Positions 1 to 13,160 of a DNA stretch of 64,000 bases are shown here, piece after piece; position 1 is the first letter of the stretch, and every line of letters starts with the position of its first letter. The notes under the pieces are model-generated. The model was not told where the DNA came from. It saw only the letters and a list, made by a program, of their open reading frames with translations, and ran no database searches. Source of the DNA: Chinchilla lanigera (lineage: Eukaryota > Chordata > Mammalia > Rodentia > Chinchillidae). The stretch covers positions 2,707,164-2,771,163 of the forward strand of contig NW_004955465.1 in assembly GCF_000276665.1 (NCBI RefSeq). The letters are read 5' to 3'. Position numbers and translations under genes: made by a program.

Positions 1-22
1 CTGAGCTAAATCCCCAGCCCCT
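1..22 (-). repeat. ID SINE, 5' head, cut by window edge
   Basis: The sequence 'ctgagctaaatccccagcc' is the reverse complement of the first bases of the ID-type SINE seen intact elsewhere in the window. The rest lies to the left of the window. Confidence 0.8.
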
Positions 23-717
23 AGACTAACCATTTCTGATGGAGTAGATGTTGGGAAATTAACCATAAGTGCCACCATAAACATGTAAAAAAAATCATAA
101 TGTATAGCTAAAAAGTGATGAACTATAAAGCAGACATGGCCAAAATGCTTTGGGTGTTAAACTTGGAGAAATGATTTCCAATGAGCACTAGGAAAGAGCT
201 GGTTTCTGAATCGAACGCTTGATTTAGGTGCAGGAAGATGGGAAACAGTCATTAAATTTGCAATCAGGAAATGAGAACGGGAAAAAAATGGAGCATATAT
301 AACATTACAAGTTTGGTTTTGCTGAGGTAAAGCTGCATGAAGATGTGTTAGTTTTTGCTACAATAAGAACTCCCACACCTTAGAGGCCTAGGACCACAAT
401 CATTATGTGTTGCTCATAGGGTGCTTGCAGCTCTTGTTGGCTTTGCCCCCCATGTCTTCTGACCCCTGGGACCAGGCTGAGGAACAGTCTTCCCTGGGAT
501 CTGCTCCTTTCTGGGAAAGAGTAGAAAACCCACAGGGATTGCCTTTGATGTTTTTTCACATTCTCTAGAGACAGGAAGTTGAAATGGGGACTAAATCAAA
601 TCATAACACTAACTTTCATCTGTGTTCCTTTTGCCTGGCATGGAAATATAACATTTTATTTAATCCTTAAGCTGAAATCCTTTGAAACTTTATATTTTAT
701 CCTGGGAATGTAGGGGT

Positions 718-1150
718 TTTTTTTGCTGTTGTTGTTGTTTTTAACTGGGGATTGAACCCTGGGCCTTCACCATGAGCTTCATCCCCAGCCTTCTTTCCTT
801 CTTTATGTTTTTTTGTCTGTCTCTGTCTGTCTCTTCCTGTCTCTGTCTCTGTCCCTGTCTCTGTCTCTCTCTGTCTCTGTCTGTCTCTGTCTGTCTCTGT
901 ATCTCTGCCTCTCTCTGTCTCTGTCTCTCTGTCTGTCTCTGTGTCTCTGTCTCTGTCCCTGTCTCTGTCTCTCTCTGTCTCTGTCTGTCTCTGTCTGTCT
1001 CTGTATCTCTGTGGTTCTGTTTCTGTCTCTGTCTCTCTTTTTGAGACAGGGTCTCACAAGTGGCAAAGTTGCCCAGGCTGGGCTTGAACTTGTGATCTTC
1101 CTACCTCAGTCTCTCAGAGTGCTGGGGTTACGTGGTGGTCTGGTTCATGC
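718..1150 (-). repeat. B1-dID composite SINE with expanded linker
   Basis: Positions about 718-797 are the reverse complement of a tRNA-derived dID unit ('actggggattgaaccctggg' to 'atccccagcc'). Positions about 1041-1150 are the reverse complement of a B1 unit ('gagacagggtctcac', 'gcccaggctgggcttgaact'). The order matches the B1-dID composites elsewhere in this window. Here the normally short T-rich linker is replaced by about 240 bp of CT/CTG-type microsatellite. Confidence 0.7.
803..1041. repeat. (TCTCTG)n / (TGTC)n microsatellite
   Basis: A long run of tctctg, tgtc and tctc units, with a near-duplicate internal block: 'ctctgtccctgtctctgtct' appears near 847 and again near 951. It creates Ser/Leu/Cys-rich and Arg/Asp-rich spurious frames on the two strands, which are not genes. 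Confidence 0.9.
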
Positions 1151-1528
1151 CTATTTTTAAAATAAGGCAACTGAGACTCAGATTAGTTAACAAACTGATT
1201 CCACTTTCCTCAGCTCAGGAGGTGAAATTGCCAATATCTAGGGACATTCTAGAATCCAAATCCTTCCCACTACATCAGACTGTCTCTCCCTGTGAGCTAA
1301 GACAGAGATGGAGCCTTTCAGCCAGAGAAGGTCCAAGTGGCAGGCAACTCGGAGGGGCTGAAATCTCCTTTTAGCGCTCATTCCTTTATGTATTGCTCTA
1401 TTTGGCAATTAACGTTTTTAATACCAGGAATTATTCTAGACTCAGAAAATGATGCTGTTGTTATAAAAATAGGTAACAAGAAGTTACACTCAGATAATTG
1501 AAGATTACCATTTCTGTGTGCTTTAGAG

Positions 1529-1859
1529 CAGGGGTCCCCAACCATGCCACAGAGCAGGAAGTAAGCTACAGGCATCAAGTGAAGCTTTCTCTGTAGTTCC
1601 AGCCACTTCTATCACTAGCATTATCATCTGAGCTCCACTTCCTGTCAGATGAGCTGCAGCATTAGATCCAGTGACTCTATTGTCACTCTCCCATGCTCTC
1701 ACTGGAGTGGAACCCTACCGTGAGCTGCCCATGTGAAGGATCAGAGTTGTATGCTCCTTATAAGAATCTTATCTTGAAACTACCCTTTCTCCCACGGTCT
1801 CTGGGAAAATTGTCTTCCATGAAACCAGTCCCTGGGACCAAAAATGTTGATGATCACAG
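1529..1859 (+). mobile_element. MER1/Charlie-like hAT DNA transposon, non-autonomous
   Basis: It starts 'caggggtccccaacc' and contains 'gagctccacttcctgtcaga' and 'aaaattgtcttccatgaaac', both recognisable MER1-type (hAT-Charlie) segments. It is flanked by a near-perfect 8-bp target duplication, ctttagag at 1521-1528 and ctttagaa at 1860-1867. It has no transposase coding. Confidence 0.8.
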
Positions 1860-1867
1860 CTTTAGAA

Positions 1868-3637
1868 TGTGAAATTTTAGGTGTTGTATTTAGCTTGATT
1901 CTAATTGCAAATTTCATTAGAGTCTAAACTCTAAGTGGGTAAAACTGTTTTATATCTGTATTGTCTTGCACGTGATAACTTCTCCAGAAAGATTTGATAT
2001 GCAAGCAATGGAGTGACCAAGTAGCTGGGGTTTTCCTTTCAACCTGGAGCCCTTTCTTGCTCATGCACCATCAAACCCTCTCCTAATAGCGGGATACCTC
2101 CCTTCCTGCATCAAGACTCCCTGCCCATGAATCCCTGGTCGCAGGGTCAAGTATCTAAGGCAGAGACTTCATTCATCATGTTATCCTCTCAGTGAGAAAC
2201 CTCCAGCAACTCTCCAGTTGACTCCAGAGGTTAGTGGAACACCTGAGGCCTTTCAGAGGGTTTGCCTCTTCAGCTGGATTTTATCACTTACTGCCAGCAT
2301 GCCATTCCAGGGCCCTAGAGCCCGTACTCCATCTGTATGAGACCATTTTCAATTCCTTGTACGCTTTAGGACTTCCTCTATTTCTTCAGTAAACTCTAAA
2401 TTATCCTGCAAGACACAACAGCTCAAAAATTGCCTTGTCTTTATGTTATTTGGAGCTAGTGGCTCTTCTTTCTGATATCAATGGCATTTTCATTATCACT
2501 CTATTGTCACTCCCTCCATATTGTGTTTGATGTGTGTCTGTGTGTGTGTGTGTGTGTGTATGTGTGTGTGTATGTCCAAGACTATGGCTACCCAGATTTA
2601 GAGCTCAGAGCTGAGGCTTTGCTCATCTTCGCTTGGGTGGTTCCTGCAGAGACAACCAGCAGGTCATAGGTGTCCAGCGAATGACGATCAGATGAATGAG
2701 AGTACAGAGTGAGAGGCAATGAGGCTTCTGCCCAGCTATAAGGCATCGATCCAGGCTTCTCTGTCAGAGGTTTATGCTGGTTACAGACAGTCCCATGGCT
2801 CTCTGTCTGCTATCACTGATGAAAGAGAGATTTTATGTAGCTATGTGGTCTACAGGTCACAACTTTTCAGTCACAAAACCTTTCCCACAGGTGGCCATGA
2901 CCTTGTGGTAGTGTCTATTACCAGGAAAACCTCCCTAAGTTGTCATGTAGAGAGACTGATATAAATTCAAGATGGTGGCCCTTGGATCAGCCCAACCCAT
3001 ATTCACCCTGGCTCCACTATTCTAATTTGCCTTGGAATACAGGACAATTTGTGAAAAGAGAAAACATAACTGATAGTCATGTAAAATGAGTGCTTGCACT
3101 GTTGTTGTGTCATTTTTTCCAGTAGGGGCAGGTGTAATTTTTTTAGAAAGTCAACTCATCCTGAGAATATGATCATACCGGCTCCCTTTCAGCTGAGAAA
3201 TATTCCCTTTCTCCTTTGTGCAAAGGATGAGGATGACAGGAAACTTTGATCTTCCCTGACAAGATAACTTGGACGTTTTCCTCATGGAGAGGTGACTGAT
3301 CATTTGGTTCTGCTCAAGAGTAAAGTGCAAAGTCTGAAAGCACTCACAGAGAAGCAGCCTTTATAGTCACCTCCTTTGAAAACATGTGAGGCTACATGGC
3401 GTGTTCATTAGATAAGCAGCCCATTTGTGATTTTTATTTCTAAAGGCTCTTGGGTAGTTGGCTCTATGACAAGAGGCTGTCTCTGCTCTACAATGTGCAT
3501 AGAAAGAGCTCTCCTCAGTGCCCCAAACATGCCCCTACCATAACGACTCTGGCCAGCATTGATCTCTCTTCTCTCTGAACTCTTAAAAATTCTTTGTGCT
3601 TGAAGCTTACTGCAGAATGTTCATTTTATGTATTGTA
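1868..3637. other. Mostly unique non-coding sequence with a (TG)n tract
   Basis: I see no coding exon or clear repeat here. The one exception is an interrupted (TG)n microsatellite at 2531-2573. The frames at 2481-2669 and 2719-2964 have no recognisable protein family. Confidence 0.5.
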
Positions 3638-3800
3638 CTGGGTCATGTGCCCTCCTCTTGTGTTCCATATTGTTCCTATAGATTTAAAACTTCTCAAGGA
3701 CAAGGAACATGCCATATGTTGTTTTAAAATATCATTCCTCCTAGTGTCCAGCACAAAGCTGAGTATATGAGTGATGTTCAATGAATAATTTGATTGTTAG
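3638..3800 (+). repeat. L2 LINE 3' end
   Basis: The pattern 'acttctcaaggacaaggaac' followed by 'gtgatgttcaatgaataa' matches the L2 3' tail ('...gctcaataaat...'). The copy is old and diverged. Confidence 0.5.
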
Positions 3801-4117
3801 AGCCCCAGGCAGAAGGAGTAAAAAGACAAGCTGGAGAATAATCATATTATGGCAACTTCTTTTTAAGCAATTACACAAGAAGCAATCATCAATATATAAC
3901 TGAGCATTATTTCTTTTGTAACCTATATAATAGACAATGCCTACAACCAGTAATACTCACAGCTCCTTGGCAACTTGAAGCTGGTCCCCTAGCTCTTGCC
4001 AACACCAGGATGGTTTCTTTATAATCAGATTGATTACATCCTCACATCTTTTGAGCAACAAAAGATGGCTATGTGAGGAATTTGAGGCACCATTCTGTTG
4101 TTTTACGTAAAACTGAG

Positions 4118-4285
4118 AACTGAATCCCAGTGCGGTGGTGGAGGCTGAGGCAGAAAGATCGCTGTGAGTTCGAGTCCAGTATGGGCTACAAAGTAAGTTC
4201 AAGGCCAGCCTGAACTGCATAGTGAAACCCTGTCTCAAAAAGACAAAAACAAACAAACAAACAAATAAACAAACAAAAAAAAAAA
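4118..4285 (+). repeat. B1 SINE with (AAAC)n tail
   Basis: It reads 'ggtggtggaggctgaggcag', 'caaggccagcctgaactgca' and 'gtgaaaccctgtctcaaaaa', followed by a run of (aaac)n and poly-A. It is 7SL-derived and slightly 5'-truncated. Confidence 0.85.
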
Positions 4286-5257
4286 ACCTAAGAGCTGCAG
4301 GGACCCACCAACTGGCATTTTAAAGAGCAGACTGAGCAAATGAATTGCTTTAGGGAAAACAATCAACATCAAAAAATCCTTTATTCAGACTACAATAAGG
4401 TTGATAAGAGATACAAAGTTTATGAAATCATGAAGAGAAAAATAAAGGTAATATAGCATTACCTACCAAGTCGTATACTTTTACCACCTAAACACATTGG
4501 GCAAACAATGGTTAGAGTCCCTTATATGAGGACTATGTGACTAAAGATATAAAAAAAATCTTAGGAGAGTTAGAATCAATTAATTGTGCATAGAGACACA
4601 TTATTAAGGACATGAGGAGCACTTGGGGTCTTGTGGCAAAGAGCAGAGTAAACTACCATGCTTCCTTGCAAAAATCTTACTTGATGGCTGTGAGTGTTAA
4701 TCTTAAAATGTCAGCTTCGTTAGATTAAGAAATGCCTAGCAGATGTGTAGAGTACACTCCTGGGTATGCCTGGGTGGATCATGGACATGTGGTCTTGGGT
4801 ATTATATATGGTCCCTCACCCCTTCCTCTCTGGCACTATTCCCCTACGTTGCTCCCAGGCCTCTGTGGATAAAGCAGCTTTGCTCCATCAGCGCTTTCTG
4901 CCATGATGGTCCTGCTTTGGAGTCAGCTTACCATGGATTGAGTTCCCCCAAACAAAGAACTACACGAAGGCCTCCTTGAAGTTGTATGCGGTATTGTGTC
5001 TAATAAGGCAATGGCCTCCTCAAACACACAGTAATGGGGGGAAGAAGGTATTGGGCTTCTTTCCTATGCCTCATTTATTATACCCAGAAATTATATTTTC
5101 TTTCTCTTCATTCCTATAGAATTTTATTTTTTCGAACAATACACTCTGTATTTTATGTCTTCCACAAATAGGTAAGTGGCATTTATATTACTCCATTGAG
5201 AGGTCTTTGATTATAGAAATAAGGATAATGATGTGATGATAAGAGAAGCTAACATTG

Positions 5258-5580
5258 TGTGTTAGCCTTCTGTCACAGTGAAAAAATAGATAAGGTACAC
5301 AACATATAAGGAAAAAGATTTATTTTGGCTCGCGCTTTTGGCCGTTTTGCTCTTATAGTCTCATGACCCTGTTGCTTTGGATCTGTGGTGGCACCTTACA
5401 TCCTGGTGGCCAGGAAGCAAAAGAGAGACAGGAAGGGCTGGGGCCCCAATCTCGCCAGTGGCCTAACTTATGTCTACTGGGCGCCACCCTTAAAGATCCC
5501 ACCACCTCCCAATACTGTCTTAGGCTTGGGACCAAGCCCTCAATATGTTTGCAAGGAAATATTTCAGATCCAACCATAAC
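5258..5580 (-). mobile_element. MaLR-class LTR
   Basis: It begins 'ccttctgtcacagtg' and carries 'cccaccacctcccaatactg' and a terminal 'ccaaccataac'. This is the reverse-complement layout of an ERVL-MaLR LTR. No internal coding sequence accompanies it. Confidence 0.6.
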
Positions 5581-8500
5581 AATTTATTCACTCGTACTAT
5601 ATGCCATGATTTATTGGGCTTTACTGAGTCCGACTCATGTAGTCACATTGTACTGATTTTTGTGTGTCTTTTAGGGCTATTTACACCTGCGATAAAATTA
5701 TCTGTGAAATCAACAAACGGTGAGCAAGTTTTCTATTTGGGTTACCTGGGAACATGGACAGATCTGAGTGAGATACAGATCTATCATTGGATTTTCTCTC
5801 CATGTATAATTTTTCATAAACTTGTTTGACCAGTCATGGAGAGTCAAGTCTTCTCATAGCATATTTCCTTCCCAGTCCCTGCGCAGTGGTGTCTACCTGG
5901 TTGGTTCACACCAAATGCCCCTTGATTTACACGTATATGTCCATATTCCATACCACTGATTATGAAAAGTGACTCAGCACAAGCAGGGCTGGTAGGTGGG
6001 AGTCACTGCTGGGTACACACAGTGAGCACCCCACTATTTCACATCTACAAGAAAATCAACATGCAACATCCCAGGAAGGTAGTGAGCTTTAGAATACACA
6101 TGTACTATACGTGCCCCACATAAACTCTGTCATGGGTGTGCGAGGTTTCCTGTGTGCTTCCAAGTGATTTGTCTGCATCTGTGGAAGGTGGGTGGGTTTT
6201 AAAATCCTCAGGTTTGAAGTCTCTGATTGCCATGAAAATAGTAAAAGAGAAACCATGCTACTTCAAAGCTCTCAACAGCTTAAAAATGAATCCTAAACAT
6301 CCTCAAGAAACTCCCACTCCTAGGCAAGTTATTAACTTATGAGGAATGTGAAGACAGTCTCAGCTGATTTCCAGTTCCATATCCCAGCATCTTCTTTGTT
6401 TTGCTTCTAGAATGTAGCCTTCTCATATTTCTTGTGGACTCCCAGGCACATAGAACGGCTCAACAAAACAGTTGCTCTGTATATTCCCCTTTCTATAATA
6501 AATACCTGCTCATCCCTCCTGGCCCCAGTCTGACATTTTCCTGGGGGTACAATTTTCTGAGAGAACTTTCCCCAGCCAATGGAGATTGGGAGGGGAGTGA
6601 GGGCAATATCAGGGTTGAAAACTCCTTCTGAACTCCCTCCCTGCCCTGAGAAATTCTAAAATGTCCTGGATCATGACAACATGACATTTTCTCCAAAGAG
6701 AGAGTTGGATGCAGTGGAGTTTTCTTTTTCCTGATTAGGAGAGGAATCTTAGATCCTGGCTTTTAGAGTTTGCTGAAGTTTCTTGTCGGTCGTGGGCGGT
6801 AAGTCAAGATGGCTGAATTCCCAAGCTTTCTGCATATATGTGAAAGTTCTCAGCCTCTACCCAAGCCTTTTTCTCTGCCAAGTGGTGCGATAAAACTTGT
6901 GAGAACAGGTTTTCCTTATGAGGTAGCTCGCTGATGCATCCTCATTCACTTTTGGCAGAAAACCAAAGTGAAAAATAATTTAAAGAAATCTCATAGAACA
7001 TCTTAAGGGGCCTGATAGGAACTTGGTTTAGAAACATAATGATTATTCAAGGGAATGTGGTTTTTTTCTGTTTGACCTTTACCCTAGGAATTTCTCAAAG
7101 CACTCACATTGAATTCTAACCCAGGTTAGTCAGCCAAGACTTAAGCAAGCCACTTCCATTCGAATGGATTAGAAGAATTTTACCAATACAGTACAATCAA
7201 CATGTGGCTCAGGAGGTCCTTTTTAAAGTTTCCTGATATTAAGGCCTTAGATCTCAAAAGTCTTTTACATGAATTGCTACTTTTAATCTTAAAAGAGAGG
7301 GGCTTCATCTGTCTCAATAGTTTGATTCTAATGTCTCAGTGAAAGAAGCATTTCCTACTTTCCATCCCTTCTCTTTAATAAGAAATGAAGAGGGGACACA
7401 GCTTGCTGTCACATTTTCCATGGGCCAGGGTCTCAGCTGGTTCCCCATGGTAGCACCGTGGTGTTTTCACGTTTGCTTATCCCTCACTCAGGCCAAGGGA
7501 GCAGCGATGGGGACAGTCACCAAGAAGCTGGGCTCCCTCATCTTCCGCTTCTCAGTTCTGCTGCAGAAAGCCCTCAGGAGAGCAGCTGGTCAATACATGC
7601 CACCAATCAAGCACTTTTGTTTTCCCCCACCTCAGACTCACCAGCCAGTATATAACTGGTTGTCTCATTGCACTCTTAAAACAATACTTAGAAGCAGATA
7701 TGACTACTTGTTATTTTATGGATGAAAATTCACAATTTCCATGAGATTCAGTAACTTGCACAAAGTCTAGAAGAACTTGGATTGACCCCATTATCTATTG
7801 TCCCATCTACAATCAAGTAAATTCACCATATCCTTGAGATTCAAAGCATGACCTATCGAGCACTGGGACTATCTGGAAGTTGGCTAAAAGTGCAGAACCT
7901 TGGGCATTGCTCAGAACTACTGACTCTGCACTGGAACCAGGCCTCAAGTGACTTGTGTGCTCACTAAATTGTGGGAAGTACTGCTCTGCAATGTAACTGT
8001 CTCCAGCCAAGGGGAAGTTCACTGAGGTCTTCAAAGCAAAGTGACCTAATGAGATGGATGTGTCCCTGGTGGGAACATCAAGGCAAGCTCCCTCTAATTT
8101 TGCATTATTCATCTTCAGTTAACCCCAAGATTTAAATTTCCCCCAATTTTTCGAAGACTAGTAAAGCAAGTTCTCAGCCTCTGCCCAATATATCTGCCCA
8201 ATGCAAATCTTTTTGAAAGTCTCTAATCAGAACAGGGTCATTGCTTTTGTTGAGGTGGGAGGCCTACTTGACGTGGCTTTAGAGAAAGTCCCTTTCAGCT
8301 CGGGTACTATGGGAGATAATGTTGATTTTCATGGAACAAAGGTTGCCTTTGATTTTTAAGATAAGTGGTAGTCTTAGGGGATGAGGAAAGGTAGGAGAGA
8401 AGCCTACAAAGCCCTCCAGGGGAACAAGAGTGGAGCTTGTCCCTGGCATTACTTCCTTGCCTTCTGAGCATCCTTTGCAACTGAGCGCCATGTAAACCCC

Positions 8501-9217
8501 AGGGCCTGTCTTGAAGATGTCATTATTTAAGTAAAATCATGTCTGGATTCTCCTCACCTCCCATCCTTCCAAATTTCTTGTAAGAGTAGTCAGGAAACCA
8601 AATGACTGATTTCAAAGATTGGAAAAGACATTTATCAAATGCTCCCACATCTCTGCACCGTGTGCTCTCCTATGCCAGGAATTCCATTAGCTTGGTGTTT
8701 CTGCTCAAGGAATGAGATGTCCTTGATAGTCTAGAAACCTCCAGGTGGCTGTGTATAGAAGATGCCTTTAGAGAAGATAGATTCAGGTCTCCAACCTTAA
8801 CTTGTTTGGTTTGGTGACTGGAACTCAGAAATCCAGATTCATCCTGACAAAACGACTCCCAGGAGAGCCTGTTTCTACCTCCCACTGTGAGTGCCCTGGA
8901 TCTAAGTGCTTTGTGATCTAGTTCTCGGATGTGATTCCCCTTTGCTATGCAGGCTGCCACTCCTGGGATTCACAGCCATGAATCAGGGCATTTAGCAAAT
9001 TCTACTATTAGGAGTCAAATACTTAATAATTTTTAATGGAATCTTTCTCTGTTATACATCTTTAATTAGGTTAGTCAGCTGTACACACATCTGAGGTCCA
9101 TGTGTATTATTTTACCTTTTTCTCTTTTTTAAACAAATATGATACCTCTAACCACAGTTTTTTTTCTGGTCTGATCCAACTTGGCCATTTTATCAATACA
9201 TTTCACTGTTGATAATT
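5581..9217. other. Non-coding 5' flank, few recognisable repeats
   Basis: There is a possible MIR remnant at 7690-7770 ('ttttatggatgaaaattcac...agattcagtaacttgcac'). Otherwise no repeat or exon was recognised. The frames at 7339-7725, 7813-8112 and 8670-8960 show no family signature, repeat protein pattern or conserved splice context, and I treat them as chance frames. Confidence 0.5.
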
Positions 9218-9233
9218 CATCTCATCATTTGGA

Positions 9234-9340
9234 TTTTTTTTTTTTTTTTTTTTTTGGTTTTTTTCCGGTACCAGAAATCAAACTCATGACCTTGAGCTTG
9301 CCAGGCAGGTGATGTGCCGCTGAGCTAAATCCCCAGCCTC
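9234..9340 (-). repeat. ID SINE, full length
   Basis: A poly-T run on the + strand is followed by the reverse complement of the ID unit, ending 'gctaaatccccagcct'. A perfect 16-bp target duplication, catctcatcatttgga, flanks it at 9218-9233 and 9341-9356. This shows L1-mediated insertion. Confidence 0.95.
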
Positions 9341-9636
9341 CATCTCATCATTTGGACTCTGCACCATGAGTCTCTAGGTATTCCACAAATATCCTCTAGG
9401 TCAATATAAAAATAATCCTCTCCAAAATCTGCCCTTGGTCAAGTCTGGACCACCACAAGTGACCATGTAATCCAAGTGAAAATATTGGGTTGGAGGTTTT
9501 AGTCAAAGGACCAAATCTCAAGGTGGTCACAAGCCTATGGAACACGTCAGTCCTATCTTGGAAGAATACTCATTGTAAGATATAATACTCATCATAAGAT
9601 ATATGTAAAAATGTTTAAATGAATCAAATTTATATG

Positions 9637-10136
9637 GGAGTAGTCCTTCCTTATCCACATTTTCACTTTCTGGACTTCATTTACTTGTGGTCAGTTGAGA
9701 TCTGAAATATTAACTGGGAAATCTCTGACAACTCATAAGTTTTAAATTGTAACATGATTAAATCTCATACTGTCCTATTCTGTCTCACTTGGGACATAAA
9801 TTATCCCTTTGTCCAATGTATCCCTATTGTATACCTTACTATCCATTAGTTACTTAGTAACCATGCCAGTTATCAGATTGACTTGTCATAGTGTAGCAGC
9901 ACTTAAATTCAATTAAATCTTATTTTAATTAATAATGGCTTTAAAAGTAGAAGAGCAGTGGTGGTAGAAATTCAGGTATGTCAAAAAAAAGCTATATTTA
10001 AACACTTCCCTTAAGTGAAAAGTGGAAGTCTATGTATATAGGGGGAAAAAGTATGTATTGAGTTGGTAGGATCTGTGGTTTCAGGGATTCACATATGTCC
10101 TGGGGATAAGCTGAAGCAGGCAAGGGGGATTATTGT
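9637..10136 (+). mobile_element. Tigger (TcMar/pogo) transposon, internally deleted
   Basis: It contains 'ttcctta tccacattttcac', 'ccctttgtccaatgtatccc' and 'ttacttagtaaccatgccag', matching the 5' part of Tigger. The start of the transposase frame is still visible as 'taatggctttaaaagtagaa' (ATG at 9935) but is stopped within a few codons. The sequence then jumps to the 3' terminal part ('ggtttcagggattcacatat', 'caagggggattattg'). It is a non-functional, deletion-derived copy. Confidence 0.75.
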
Positions 10137-12339
10137 ATGCCAATGGCTAAATCACATTTTTTTTTAATCCAATAAAATCTCCAGATCATGTTACAGAGTA
10201 CTCAGTTCTTGCAGAAGTTCATCGTAATAAGCGCTCTCCTGGGGTTGAATTGTCACCCTTGATTGTCCCAACTTGCCCACCAAGCACATAGTAGGCTTTT
10301 GGCAATTATTTGTTGAGTGGATAATTATGTGATTGGAAGAATCATGGCAGACAGATAAGCTGCAGTTTCCAGGTCCCCTCATTTCACTATCAGATTCTAC
10401 CTTACGTGCACATAATTACCACTCCAACTGCCTTCAAGAATCCAAGAGACTCCAAGCTGCTTCAGATTTTGAAGAGTTTCAGACCAAAAGCTTAGTAAAT
10501 ATTTCCTAAACAAAAACCACACCGGCTTAGTTTGTTCAGTTTACTAGTTTAGAACAGTTGCTCTCCATAGTGAGACACTCAGCAGTTATGAGTAAGAAAT
10601 ACGGCTTGAGTGGAAAATATTTGTAAAGGGAATGAAAGCAAATGGTGTCATGTTTGCCAGTGACATCTTGGGGAACCAGTGGGTATTAAAAGAGGGAAAA
10701 CAAAGGAGGCCTGATATTATGCCTTTCTTTCAAGTACACACATACCGTCAAATCAGGCCAACCTCCTTTAGGAGGAGCATTTCCCTGGCAGAAATAATTA
10801 CTCTATACTTATTTCTGCTGGAGTTGTGGCCCAACAGGCGAATAGGAGGTACAAGGCAATGAGGCAGAGCTCTGAGGGGAAACCAGTGGGCACTGAGGAG
10901 TTTACAAAGGGCTCAGTTTGTTCTACCTGTAGAGAGGAGTGTATATTTTAAAATATCACATTTAATTAACACTTGCAGGGGGGAATGAAACGGCTCACAC
11001 TGGTAATTCCAGGCAGCTTTTGTATGACATAGACGGAGGGGAAAAAACCTTTTTCCTCTTTACCATATAATAACATGGCTTAAAATTAGCTCTGACAGCT
11101 AATCAGAACGAGTGGTTCTTTCCTTCCTTGGAGTGGTTAACAAGTACTGCGCATTGTGCCAACAGATCATACTCCTGAATAGCTGCGTGAAGGAAAGGAC
11201 TGATTAGTGATTTCATTGCAGGCAGCTCTGTTCCTCCCTTCAGTTGCTTGGAGGGCTCCTGTAGTACAAGAGTCTGTGATGTGTCGAAGGGCAGCCTGGG
11301 AATACCATCACCCAGCTCTCCTACTACGGAGGCCGCACTTCCTCCTTGTTCCTTACGGGCACCTCCCATCCATCTCCAATGCCTCCTACTCATACTTCTG
11401 CTTCTGGTGGCGCATTGGAAATCTGCACTGGGAAGCTGGGGTGCTAAACTAAATTTAGGCTGTTGAATGATAAAGTAGAAAGTAGCTGAAGACAGAATGC
11501 AAGATGAAGTGAATTCCCTATTTAAGAGTATAGGACCCTGGAGGTGCCTCAGAACAGAACAAGTATTTATGTGCAACAGGCAGAGGTGAGGAGAGGTCAT
11601 GCAGGTGGGTGGTCGGGTGCTTCCTCCCCAGCGGGGATCCCCTGCATGGCTGAAGTGAGCTGGCTTCCCCCAGCAAGTTTTGCTTTTCTAGTTTGCTATA
11701 GGGAAGAATGATCATTCCCCATAGGGACAAGACAGAAAGAAATGGAAGTAAGGAACTTCAAGATTTCTCGGATGAAATCTGTACAAAGGGTACAGGAGAG
11801 GTGAGAGGGGACTGCCCCTCCCTCAGCTAAAAATAAAAGCAAAAGCAAAAATGGCCAGAAAGGTGTTATCTGGGCAGAACTCCACCTGGAAAATACCAAA
11901 GCCTGGAATTCCAAGAGCTGGGTCACGTTCACAATTGCACGTATCCCTGAGACCACAGTTCTCAACATGCCCTCCTCTGAGGAGAAGAATGGGAGAAAGA
12001 GCAGGTTCTGGGCTTCACAAGATCACAGGGCAAGCCCAGGCATGAGATGTGGGCAGATGCCCCAACCGGGAGGAGCCAGGGCCACAGCAACAGGCTGGGA
12101 GCCTGCTGGGGCCCCGTAGGCTCTTGGCTGGGCTCCTGAGGGTTTCCTTTTAAGTTCTCCTTTGAGAGAAGAGCGGGCCAATTCTGTTCAGCTTTAGGGA
12201 GGAAAGTGAGCCACAGAACAAGGCTGAGACTCCATTAACACAAAGGTCCTGGCACTCCAGGGCTGTTTTGTTGTCCATGTAAAAAGGTCAAAGAAAAAAG
12301 GAGAATGAAGCCTTCAAAATCACTTTAGAAAGTGCACAG
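10137..12339. other. Non-coding, no recognised element
   Basis: I recognise no repeat, RNA or exon here. Overlapping frames on both strands around 11100-11970 (up to 165 codons on the minus strand) show no known domain and no codon pattern that favours one frame. Confidence 0.45.
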
Positions 12340-13160
12340 GCTATATTTTAGCTGGGCAGATATTTGCCTTCGGTAGTATGCCAAAATATACATACCATAA
12401 AGACACATTGTAAGCATTTAAAAGTAGGTGTCAGTGGCATTAAGTGCACCCATGATACTGTTCAACCATCACCACCACCACCTAGTTCCAGAAGGTTTTC
12501 ATCACCTAAAAGAAAACTGTACCCACGAAGAGTCATTCTCAATTCCTACCTTGCTCCAGCCGCTGACAAACATCAACCTGATCTCTTCCCAGTGTATCTA
12601 TGTAGATACCTTATTTTATTTGTCCATTCATTTTTTTAACGGGCACTTGGATTGTTTCTGCCATTTAGATTTTGTGAATAAAGCCATTATGAACATTTGT
12701 GTACCCGTTTTTAATAATATGTTTTTAGTTCTTTTAGGTATATACCTGGGAGGGGAATTGTTGAGTCATATAGTAATTCTATGTCAACTTATTAATAAAG
12801 GACCAAACTGTTTTCCATAGAGGCTATACGATTTTACCTTACCTTTAGCAATGTATGAAAGTTCCAAATTTTCCACATATGCACCAACACTTGCTGGTTT
12901 CTGTATTATTATTATCGTCATCCTAGGCAATGCGGATGTGTCTCACTGTGGGTTTGATTTGCATTTCTACCGAAATGACTGTTGCTTTGTTGAACATTTG
13001 TACATCTTCTTTGGAGAAATGACTTCCCACCTTCTTTGCCTATTTTGTCTTTTGTTGTTGAATTGTAAGAGAGTTTTACTTATGCTGGATAGAAAGCCCT
13101 TATCAGAAGATGATTTACAAATGTTCTCTGTGATTTGGTGAGTTGTCTATTTATTGTCTT
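12340..13160 (-). mobile_element. L1 (old L1M type) 3' region
   Basis: The + strand is the reverse complement of the L1 ORF2 end/3' region. Recognisable pieces are 'ggtatatacctgggagggga', 'ccaaactgttttccatagag', 'gtttgatttgcatttctacc', 'acatcttctttggagaaatg' and 'cccttatcagaagatgattt'. The frame is heavily broken and the short open frames within it are not genes. Confidence 0.85.

Noticed and set aside
772..1160. Long Ser/Leu/Cys-rich and Arg/Asp-rich frames on opposite strands
   Set aside because: They are translations of the TCTCTG microsatellite and flanking SINE, with no gene structure.
11103..11600. 165-codon minus-strand frame
   Set aside because: No domain, repeat or splice support. 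Overlapping frames of similar size run on the other strand, as expected by chance in GC-richer DNA.
12364..13141. Several plus-strand frames, one with a His run (HHHHHH)
   Set aside because: The segment is the antisense of an L1 3' region. The His run is a (CAC/CAT) low-complexity stretch.
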